This document shows, one piece after another, positions 49,901-61,279 of a stretch of DNA of 64,000 bases (positions within the stretch are counted from its first letter, which is position 1; every line of letters starts with the position of its first letter). The DNA is from Aphelocoma coerulescens (Eukaryota; Chordata; Aves; Passeriformes; Corvidae). The stretch covers positions 52,140,214 to 52,204,213 of the forward strand of contig NC_091017.1 in the NCBI RefSeq assembly GCF_041296385.1. Reading direction: 5' to 3'. A model generated the notes under the pieces. The model was not told the origin of the DNA, did not search any database, and was given only the letters and a program-made list of their open reading frames with translations. Made by a program: the position numbers and the translations under genes.

Positions 49901-50850
49901 ACAGGATTGTTTTAATAGCTTTTTGGTAAAATTTATAGCATTGTGCTAAACTTAAGTGAAATTGTAAATACTGGAAAGGGATTACTTTTGCCCACCACTT
50001 GGTGACTGTAATGAAGCTGCTCTGGAGCAGCAGAGAGGTTGCTGCTTTTTCTATTCCTGAATTTTCTGCTCCACTCTTCATAGGTCTGAGGCATATCTTA
50101 GTGATCCTCTGAGCATGGCAGCCCCTGACTCTCTCCTTGAAAGCTTTGCTACTAGCGTAGTTTTTGGCAGTGGTAAAAACTTTGCTACAAATGTGCTTTT
50201 GTGGCTTTAGCAACACTCTTACTCTTCTGTTTGAAAAGAGCACAGTAAACCTTGAATGAGTCTGAATTCCTTTATTGTGTCTTTTTACTGGCATGGAGAC
50301 TGATGAAAGTCGAAACATTGGTATAGTAACAGAAACAAAGTGCAGTGTGCTGTTACACAAGCCCTTGTTAGCAGGAGAAAAGCTATTTGGTTTCTTTCCA
50401 TTTGAACTGTACATATACAGTTTTAAAAATCAAGCTCACTATAAAATTAGCAAAGCCTTTGTCTCTGTGAAGTAAAAAAAGAGTACTATAACTTTTTCAA
50501 ATGGGGTAGTTTATATGGATTGAATTGAATTCTAGTATTTGATTGGGTAGAAATAGGAAGATGATGTTCTAGTGTGATGATATGAAATAATATTTTGAGT
50601 TTAGAGCAGTAGCTTTAGATGGGCAGGATCAATATGGTAGATCAATACTTTATCTAAAAACATAAAGCATATGAAATGTGCATTATTTTCTTTTTAATGA
50701 AGAGTTTAATTGGACTGCAACAGTGCTTAACATGCGATTTGTTCTTTACAAGACCAGTGTAAAAATATTCAATACCATAAATTTCTGGAATAAATTTTAA
50801 GGATAAAAGCTACAAGCCAAGATAATGAGCTAATAAAGTAGGTAAGTACC

Positions 50851-50863
50851 TATATATATATAT
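50851..50863. repeat. (TA)n microsatellite
   Basis: A short TA dinucleotide run. Confidence 0.8.
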
Positions 50864-52608
50864 CTTTCTAGATAAAACAAGTCTGATCTCAGGTATCTAA
50901 AATCTGCAAGCTGCACTATCAGTGAGGCAGCAGCCAAAGTTCTCCTCCAGGCATCCTCATGAAGTGAGTATCTTCCTGTACCAACTCAATTGACACAGGG
51001 CTGGCTTAGCCTGAGGTGTCCCAAGTGTCTAATGGTGGGTCTCACAGTGCTCCTTCAGGGGCTCCCTGATCTTCTCGGGGTGTTTTTCCAAGGAGAGGGA
51101 ATGAGGGAATGCCGCTTTTCTCAGACCTGAATTCCTTCCATTGTGCAGCCTGGATCCTGAGCAAGCAGTTCTTAAATTAGTCTGCTCTTTGTCTCTTTAA
51201 AAGGGACAGGAGTCCTGCAGTGTGGGACTTTCTAGCCAAGTGGATTTTTTTTTCTAGCCTATTGCAATACTGAGTTCCCAATTTCTCCCTGTAGTGCAAC
51301 TAAAAACGTAGTCTTGACCTGAAGCAAATGTTCCCAACCTCAGTGATGGTCAATATAGCAGATGTTTCGTTGCATCACTCAGCCCCGGAGGCAGGAAAGC
51401 TTTTTGCTTCTCAGTGTGCTAAATGTTTTTGAAGACTTTGAAGTGTTTCTATAAAATTTGGAAATGCTCCTATTTGGGAGGCTTCTGTATGGGCCTTTGC
51501 ATTTCCAGGGGAGTGTACTTTAAGTATAGTGGGGATAGCCTTTCCCTGGTAACTGTTGAGGAAGGTGGTTTCTGAACAGTATTTACCACATTAAGAACTG
51601 TAGAAAGACACTGATATTATGGCTATTTCACCTTGCACTGTTACAACAGGCTGAAGTTGAGGGCTTCAACCCTGCTGAGGGTTCACCTAACTAACTAAAT
51701 AGATCCCATATTTTGATAGTCATTTGAGTTTGCCAGTTTAGGACACGTATGTTCGAAGCTCCACATGTGCAGAGAATATGTTGCCTTCTGCTGTTTTTCT
51801 TAAAACAGCTAAACTTTTCACATAATCTCTGTAACTTATTAGGTGTAACAGAAAAGATGAAGGATACTGATATTCCTGCCTATGAAGTTCTCTGTTTTTC
51901 AGGAGATGTGACAAAGTAGCTGAGAAGGTGTGATATTCAGGAGCAGAAGTTTGGTTTTCATCAGTAAGTGACACTGCCTTAGTGTGTGGTGTTGTTTAGA
52001 AGCATCACCAGCTGAGGAGCCATCTTTGTACTAATCATAATTCTTTTAAGCTGGATGTCATGCCAGTTCATTTTCTTTTCACTCTTACCTGCTGATACTC
52101 AGAGTAGTATCTTGATAGATACTTGAGAGCATAAATTAGTTACTGAAAGGAAAAAACAAACACACCTCAAAATAACTATGTGTGAGGTGAGATATCCATA
52201 TGCATATTTTGCAATTTATCCATCCCTTCTTTTTCTGTCTAGCACATATAGGTTCCTGTAGTTGAAAGAATCATGTGATTTATGAAGAGCAAGTATTTAT
52301 GCTCTTGGTGTGAATCCTGTGCAGGTTGAAGATTGAATTGAGTTCTTACTGGGCTGGGAAACAGCTGTTGTTGTGGAGGCAACTGTATGGCAGAAACTTG
52401 GTGGTAAAGAAGAAGATAAGGCAGTGGCAGAAGCCTCATTTTGAGAGCACAGATATGCATCCTTTCTTATCAAGTGCATCCCAGAGAAAGAATTATATGA
52501 TATGAAGTTGATGGAAAAGGCCTGGCAGAATTTTTACCCTTTTTGATGACTGTTTCCATCATAACACAGAATGAGTGGTATCAACAAATAGAGATGAACT
52601 GTAGCATA

Positions 52609-53260
52609 ATCTTGTCAGGGTTAGAAGGAATCTCTGGAGTTCATCTAGTCCAACCTCCTGCTCAAATCAAGGACAGATTAAGAGTTAGACTAGATATGTT
52701 GTACCTTGTTCAGCTGAATTTTGAATATATCCAAAAATGGCAATTCCACAGCCTGTCTGGCTACCCTGCACTGGTCTTAACCACTCCTGCAGAAAAAATG
52801 TTCTCCTTTATGTATGGTTTGATGTTTCACATGCTGCAGTTCGTGACCATGGCTTCTTGTCCTCTCACTCTGCACCTCCAAGCTGTCTGATTCAGTCTTC
52901 CTGTAGTCACTCATCACATCCATGAAGACAGTAACACCCCTTGCTGCTTTCATATCTTGAGATTAAGCAAACCCACCTCCCTTAGCCTTTACTTGTGCAT
53001 CATTTTCTCTAGCCTTAATCATTGTAGTGACCCTTCTCTGAATGTACTCTAGTTTGTCTTGTACTGTGGAGCCCAAAACTTCATATTCCAGATGCTGTCC
53101 CCCAAGTACTAAATAGAGGTTTGCAACCACTTCCCTCTGCCTGCCAGTTGCATTTGTGCTGATGCCACCTAGTACATGATTAACTGGTGCAGGGGCGTAT
53201 GGCTGATTCATGTTGTACTGGACAGACACATTTAATCCTGAACTTCGATGGAGCTAGGTC
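52609..53260 (-). mobile_element. CR1 LINE fragment, 3' portion, on the minus strand
   Basis: The plus strand reads as antisense CR1. Landmarks in order are GGGTTAGAAGGAATCTCTGG with TTCATCTAGTCCAACCTCC (about 52618-52660), GACCCTTCTCTGAATGTACT (about 53030-53049), ACTTCATATTCCAGATGCTG (about 53078-53097), AAGTACTAAATAGAGG (about 53105-53120) and TACATGATTAACTGGTGC (about 53173-53190). It is longer and more diverged than the copy at 44.9 kb. The 88-codon frame at 52963-53229 is antisense debris from this element and not a gene. Confidence 0.85.
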
Positions 53261-55982
53261 ACAGATCCACTGTTAGACTATTGCAATGAAATAATCACAG
53301 TAAAAGTTGAAATAAGGCCTGGAAAAAGAAGGCTTTGTTTGCTGCAAAATGGCATGTGGAGTGTAGCAAAAGGCTTGCTAGTATCTACAGTCATCCATGA
53401 AATGTGTTCTTAGTGAGTACTATTGTCTCTACACTTGAAAAGAGAACTGGAAACTGCAATGTCCCAAATGTTGAAATACTGTGCTAGCAAATAATAAATT
53501 TTAACCCTTCTTGTTGGACTTCTGCTCGAACACTGGAAATACCTAAGAATGAAAGAAGTCCTCGTATGCAGTTACTTAAGTTTGCTCTTTTTAACTGCAT
53601 TTGTTTGATTTGGGCAAAACCATGAGGACTGAAAAAGAGGTGCTGTGCCAGGCCCAAACACAGTTGGTGATGCTTTAATACCTATGAGTTTAATAGTGAA
53701 GGAACTCTCAACCAGTGGAGCAATACAGTATATTTCATGAGGAAGAAGTAAAGTCTAAAATGAAAAAGGCAGCTGTTCTTGTCTTGTAGCTGCTCAGCTG
53801 ATTCAGTCAATTCCTCTTTCTGTTTTTATTTTTTCTTCTTTTAACAACTTACCAATTTCTTTTGTCTCTTACCCTTCCTTGCTCCCCTCCCTCCTTTGCC
53901 TACTGAATTGTCTTTCAGTAGGTTATGTTCCTTTATGAATTGAGGAAAACACCAAGTCTACCTGTTATTTGTTCACTGATTTGTATTATATTTAATGGCA
54001 GAGTATCGATTTCACCCTCAAAGTGCAGGATTTTTTTTTTCTGGGAAATGTACCCACTCAAATCCACGTGAGGTGAGAAGAGAGGAAAAAATTGATGCTT
54101 GAACATCTGTGTCATTTACACATCCTGTCTGAAAAAAATGTACCTTGGAATACCAAATCCTCATCTGAATTGCAGAGATAAAAAGAATGGTTTGGAATGT
54201 GCAATCCCACTGGCTTCTCCTATGGCAACAACAGCCACAACTTTTGAGAATGAGTTTGGAAGGGGTCCTGGGAGTTAAGTCCTGCCCTGTGCTCAAAGGA
54301 AGCATGCTGTATTTATAGAAGGAGACTGAGATTGATAATGTGAAGTGCACTCATAACAAAAATAAATTTTAAGCAGAATAGGTAAGCAGAGATGTTTTAA
54401 TCCAAAACTGCAATTATCCAGAATAGTATTAAAATAATAATAAAAAAAAGAATTTTTGTGGAGCATTCTGTAGCCTCTCTGTTGTAAGAAGTTTATTTGG
54501 AGGCAAAATTTCTCCCTCAGTATTTTAGGAAGGTATTCCCTGCAAGTGATTGTAAATGGCTTTTAGCTGTTCCTGTTTAGCAGATGAAGTGTTCTTCAAA
54601 TTTATTTTGGCTGTTGTGGGTTGGTTTGAGTTAGGGTTTTTTTGTTTGCTTGTTTAATGACTACTGAATTATGCATTGTGTGAATTTACCTTAAAAAAAG
54701 AAGTGTAATATTGGGAGTATTCATTCTTCATTTAAGTTTAAAGAAAAATTTCAGCTCGTTCTGAAGTACCAAATACCATGTTTTACCCTAAGGTCTTGTT
54801 GAATTTTTTTTTAAACTTTATTTCTGATTCTGTGACTTCATATTCTTGCAAAAATAACAGCTCCTAGGTTTAAGTTAGTTTTCAAAGTGTCAGTAAAGGT
54901 ATTTTTGTCTCAACTGTCTCTCATTGTTCTGTGAATAATGTACTGCATGCTAAATAGTTTCTTGTGGTGTAAGATGGATAATAGTTCAAGCCCTAATAAA
55001 ATTGTAAAACATGTCATATTTGTGTCTCATACCTCATCTACTTTGCACTTCACTGCTATAAAACAGTTAGCAGATGGACCCTGTGCAGTGATGGGAAACA
55101 GAGAAATATGTTGGTGGTATGTTTTCTTTGATTAAATTGTAGTTGGCACATGGGTGCAGGACTGTGGCAAACCTTACTGTTACTTTTAAGAAGGGAGTGG
55201 GGTGACATTAGTCTATCTGTGTGCCTGGTTTTTTGGATAAAGTTTTAATTTTTTCATTATTTTTATATCTACTTTCTTCCTAGAAAATAAACCAAGAGAC
55301 TGAAATATATATGTGAGACCAAGTCTCCTTCTGTGTCTGGTTGTGATTAGAATTGAAGATAATTCTTAAAAATTTAAAAGTAAACACAAGTGTTGCTCTT
55401 GCAGTTCTGCAAATATATCATTTTAATATTTGTATAATTTCCTAATGTAATATGGCAAAGCATATATAAACTTCAGTATGAAGTCTTTTTGTCTTAATAA
55501 AAGTATAAGGAAAAGTCTGTGTTAATGTGGTCTTTCTCTAGACAATTTTGATGATGTTCACAATAGTTAGGAGTAAACACTGATGTGCAGATAAACATTT
55601 GTAAAGTTTTGAAACAAAGGTTTAATGTAAATCCACGTTGTTACTAATTTTTTTGTGCTGTTTAAATAAAGAGAATGACTTGGAGTTAAAGGCTTAAAAA
55701 TTTAAATAGCATTTATTTTGCACATATACTGGCAACTGGTATTGTTTTGAGGGATTTCACAATTAACATTACTGCTTCATTTTCTGGAATCTGTAGTGGT
55801 AGCAAGTCAGTCTTTCTAACATCTCTAAACATGCAACTTTTATACCAAACAAATCAAATTGTACAGAAAAGGTTGAAATGCTTCTTCTGGTTTTTGAATA
55901 CCTATGAGTCAGTTCTGGTAAAGCTAGATCAAAAATCCTTCTCTATAGAAATAAGCTGATTAAAAAGAAAAGAAATATCTAT

Positions 55983-55997
55983 ACACACACACACACA
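55983..55997. repeat. (AC)n microsatellite
   Basis: A short AC dinucleotide run. Confidence 0.85.
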
Positions 55998-58900
55998 TAA
56001 ATTTGTAAAGTAAGATATTAAAGATGCTACTCATCAGTTTTGAATGCTGAACTTCCTGAAAAGAAGTAATTGTATTGCCATCTTCTGTTCTCTGATAAAA
56101 TTTATTTGGTGGGGGTTTTTCAGGTAAACACCAGAGATTTTTTTACTCACTAAGCTTGCTTTATTTTTTGCTGATACTGAGTTCTATGGTATCATCTCAG
56201 TCTTGAAAGTAAATATTTTGATTTTTGAATTTGAAGAGATTTTTTAAAAAAGCCACTGCACAGTAGATTGTCCATTTATGATAATCAGGATGTGGTTAAA
56301 AATACAGGAGCAGGTCTCTTAAGCCTCTTTGTATCTGGGTGAAAAATAAAATACTTCAAGTTCACAAAATGAAATTCACTACAATTGCTGTTCTTTCTAT
56401 CTGTGGGGAAGCAACCTGGTTGAAAATAAGATAGAACTTGTTGTAATGTGTGCTGTGACATCTTCATTTCGTAGGGCCCATCAGCCACAAGGACTGTGTT
56501 TTACATCAAGGAAGAGTTGATGAGTGTGGGTTGGGAGATGCTGATTCTGGCATGCAGTGGGAACACTTGGCACCTCCACTTTGGTGGAACACTGTTGTGG
56601 GTATCAGCACTAAGTAATGTGCTTTGTGTGTCTGCCGGTCACAGAAAGAACTTCAGAATTTGCTTATGTTAAAAAAGGAGGGGGAACAAACTTAAAGTGG
56701 CTGAAAGTGATGTAGAAGGAAAGGATGTCACTGAGAAGTGCCTTTGCCAAAGGATTTAAACCAAAGATACAATACGTGCTGGTGTGCTTGCAGAGTCTGT
56801 AGGTGTAAAACTTGAGGTGGAACGTGGCAATTCAGTAAAACTGTGTGGGTTGCCCAGTGCTTTTTTCATCAAGTATAATTGTGTAAGCCTTCATTCAGTC
56901 TCGCAAAGGATGACTCGTTACACAAGAGACATGGTGAATTACATATGTGTGCACTCATACATCATGTTTTCCATTCCTATTTAATTGCTTACCACCCAAA
57001 ATGATTGTTAGGATATTCTCAGCTGCAGAAGTCTTCCAGAAGTCATAAGAGAAATAATCAGTCCTGTGAATAGTGTACCAAAGAAGAACAATGACCTCCT
57101 TCTCTCTGGGGCAGTGTGCCAAGAACACAATGAAGTGCTTCAGTGTCTGAGAACATATGTCGTAGGGCTAAACGAGGACATGCGCAAGCCACCTGACATT
57201 CCTTTGGGAATGTTATTTTTAAGACAAGTTGATTCATTTCTGTGAGGAGTTTAAAGTGTTCTGGAGATAATTCAACCAAACTTGTATATTTCAAGTCCTC
57301 TTGCAGTCACAATGAATTACTGTTTTCAAGGGTTACTGGGTTTTAAGGGCCGGAGACTCCCTGTTTGGGAGTTGGCCTAGTACTCTGTGTTTATTAACTT
57401 GGTGGAAGAGGTAAAAAGTAAGTAATAAAATCCGACCCCAGTGCATATTTACTCAAGATTAACAGGAGTATTTGGTAAACTCTGGTATGCCAGTATTAAA
57501 TTACAAGTTTTATATTGATGACAACCCCTGGGATGCTTAATTCTGGAAGATGAGATTTTACCTGTTTGTTCAAACAGTTCTCTTTTTTTAAAATTTGCTA
57601 TAATACTTGGGAGGGCAATCAGAGAGTATTGTAGACACTGGCTAGAGATGGTTGTTACTTTTTTTTGTGCGTACTGACTTCATCAAAAGACGAAAAACTG
57701 AATGGTAGAGTGCACAAAGAAGGAAGTAATCATTTGAAGGACCAGAACATTTAAAAACAAAGCTCTGAGGGACAGAAAAGAGAAAAATCACCAATTCATG
57801 TTGGAACACCTAAACTGTATATTTGTCAAAGCCTTAAGGATGTATTTGAAAACATGCAACTGTAGATGGTATAGAAGTCATAAATCATAACTAAGGTCAT
57901 ATTTAGGCATCTGGACTTAGGTGCTTAGAACTGGAAATCCTGATTATATTTTAGTGCTTTAGTTATATTTGTCCCACCTAATTGATTAGCTTTTGTTTTA
58001 AAGCATGTAAAAGAATGGCAAAAGAATAGTCAATGGAACTGATATTTAAGCATTGTTTCCATTTTGTAATAAAAGATTAAGGCTTATTCAGAGAGGGAGC
58101 TAAAACAGCATATGGCACCTGTATGAATATAATTGGTCTCTATAGGAACACAGTTAAAACAAGGATTTAGTGATACCATACACATCCAGTGATACAGAAT
58201 AAACTGCTTTTGGGATAACTAACTCAATGCTACAGCTGATGAGACTGAAGCCAAATTGGGTTAGATGTTCAAGCTCACTCAGCAAGTGCTGGTTGAGTAG
58301 TAAATAGAGTCCAGCTTTATTTGTTCTGGGTATATGCCTCTATTCCAGAATTTCCTAAACATCGGTGTAGTTGTCACCACTGTCTGTGGCTCCATGAAAG
58401 CCACTGCAATACACACCTTCAGATGTGACATGTGGCAGGCTCTATCTCCCTTAAGGTGTTGAGATGTACTAGAAAGCCTAAGACAGGGAAGAGTGGCTGA
58501 CCTTCAATGCCTGTGTCCTTCAAATGTTGTTAAGGTGGCAGGAGGAATGGGAGTCAGTAAGGGCCAGTCACAGCTCTTCCTCGATGGCACAGTGCTGTGG
58601 GTGCAGGCAGCAGGAAGCTGCCACTGCCTTGTGGCAGTGTACTTTGGGGTATACTTCAGGGACTTCTCAGACTCCCAAAAGGGGGTTATCCTGGGATTGC
58701 TCTGGTGGGGACTTGCTGTTTGTACTTATGCCTGTTACCATGGGGTTATCTGGGTGCTGGTGTTTCTGCCACAAAAAAGGGAGAGGATTACAAGTGACCA
58801 TCAGCCCTAGAACAGATGGGTTCATGTTTGTGGGAGATGAGCGTGCACTGTTAGAAATAAGCCTGAGACATCTGCTTTCAGTCTGCTGTAAGGTTTAGAG

Positions 58901-61231
58901 CCCTTCAGGTCCAGAGCCTTATTCTGGAGGAGCCAGCCAAATGGCATCTCATACTGGCCTACTTTGCTTCTCTCCAAAGAACTAGGGATTAGCTGATGTT
59001 CTTTTCTTTATTAACAATTTAAGGGCTGGATGACTTTTGAAGTAAGCTAAACAAAAGCTGAGATTAAATTATTTTTCTGGCACTTGTTGTTAAAGATTGT
59101 TATTGAAGCTTCCCAAGAAGTACAAAAGAATTTTGAGTTAATAACAACATCTGGAAATTACACTAACAAGGAGACATAAGGGGCATCATCTGTCCTGCTA
59201 AATTGCTTTCACTTAGCTTGTCAAATATCCAGCTCCCTTAGCAGCACAGCTGCCCAGTTGGCTTCATGGAATACAACAGCTTTCTACATTCCTCGCAAGT
59301 ATCTGGCATTGCTACTGGGAGAGATAGGTCTATGTTGATTAGACTGTGGACAAGGAAAACAATTTATCTGGATTTCTTCAGTCCTCTACTGACTTGAAAA
59401 ATCTTGTCTGTGAACATAAGCATGCCAAGATTGTTTCTTATTCTTGGTTCTTTCAAGTGAAAAATGGACCTCAGCAAAAGCACTCCAGCCAGTGAAGCTC
59501 TGTGTTCTTGCATAAAACTGAACAAAGTTTAAAGCTGTGTGTATTTGGCGGTTCCTGCAGTCTTGGAAGAGGAACCACTGATTTACTCAGTTGGTCACAA
59601 AATGTACTTTCCTCCTTACTTGTTTCCTTGTCCCTATGGAGGTAATAAACTAAGTGCTACATAAAAAAAATTAGGCCTGGATGTTTGGAACAATGCATTG
59701 ATAATTCTGACCTTTGCTCTTTAGACACCTTGTTCATCCATAAATTTTTATTGGATGCATAAGCGCTTTTGGATTCTGAATTCTAAAAAATTCCTTCTAC
59801 CAGTAAATCTATCTTGAAAAATAATTATATTCTTGAAGCAATGCCTGCATTGCACTACGTAGACTGCAGCATTAATTTCAAATGGAAAAAAAAAGTCATA
59901 CTGCTGAATTGTGTCTTGATGTCTACAAATATGGTTTGTCCAGTTGACTTTTTGTTTAACTGTTAAGGTGAAAGTTTTTCTGTTCCACTCAATCTACTCT
60001 AACTACTCAAACCCAGACATTTAATATCAGCTGCTGGTAATTTCTGCCACAGTATGTCTGTTTTGAGTGATCTGCTTTGCTAGTAACAGAAATACTTTCG
60101 TTCTGACTAATTGTGCATGTCATCGTTTGTACATGTATTATGAACTGTGTCTATTTGATATGGTAAAACATTGAAAATGTTGATATTCAGTGCTGCTATT
60201 TTCATATTTAGCAACAAATTCTTTATTTCAATTAATTATTAAAAAACCAAAACCAAACAACAGCTTCTGTAATTGAAAAGTAGGCAAAGTTGATCTGCAG
60301 TTCTTTTGGGATCTGCTCTAAATTCTTGAAAGTTGGAGGTGGAATTCACCAATATGTTTACGAATTAATTCTCATAGGAATAAAGGATTGAAGGGGGCCA
60401 TTTGTATGGAATTAAGTCTTGTGAACATTTATGCAACTGCTTATTAGACACTTACCAAACCTCACCTTCGAACAAGTTACATTTGTTTGCCTCCACTCTT
60501 GCCTCCACTACTGGAAGATTGGTTAATACAGTGATGTTTCTTAATGTCTTGTGTAAATATATTCATGTGTTATTTATCCCCATTGGTTGTAGTACCAGTA
60601 TTGAACCTTCATGTAAATATTTTTTAGCTATTCATAGAGACCTCATTTTTTTTCCAGCTGGGGCAGGGAGTCCATATAAGCCAGACATTTCTGTTTTGCT
60701 TTCCTAACTTTAGTTCTTCATCATCCTAATTGTTATAGTGCATGCACCACAGTTCTGAGTTAAACTTCCAGGAATGGGAGTGATTTGAGCTGCACAGAGT
60801 GCTCCAGGAGGGAGAGCACTGTACTGAGGCATTTCTATGGCCCTGTTTTTTTCTGCAACTGTATCAATTGAAAGGAATTGTACCTGCTTTTTTACAATGA
60901 AGAAGCCTAGACATTATTTCCTTCTCCTGTCATTTCCAGGTTTTAACTCCACATTTACAGCTCTTACCCTAGCCTCAAAAGGCATCCTTTGTATACTGTT
61001 AAATTTCACCCCACTTACAGTTGTCCAGTACTCAAAGCAATCCAGCTGTGCAGCTGCACTTTCTCCATATTAATGATGGAGCTTTAGAGCTCCATAACAA
61101 GCTTTAGAGAACACCTGTTTTGGCACCATTTATTACCAATATTTGTACTGTAAATATGTTCATGCACACTTGTTTTACCTTTTCTTTTTATACCCTAGTA
61201 CTTCTCTATTGCATATTACGTGCCATCTGCT

Positions 61232-61279
61232 TTTGGATGTTTCTTACAATTCTTCTTTGGATGTTATCTTACAATTCTT
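61232..61279. repeat. Two imperfect tandem copies of a 24-bp unit
   Basis: TTTGGATGTTTCTTACAATT and TTTGGATGTTATCTTACAAT start about 24 bases apart and continue with TCTTC and TCTTG. A local duplication in intronic sequence. Confidence 0.8.

Noticed and set aside
58493..58898. Three overlapping plus-strand frames of 66-124 codons
   Set aside because: Different registers of the same GC-richer patch; none resembles a known protein or an SCFD2 exon.
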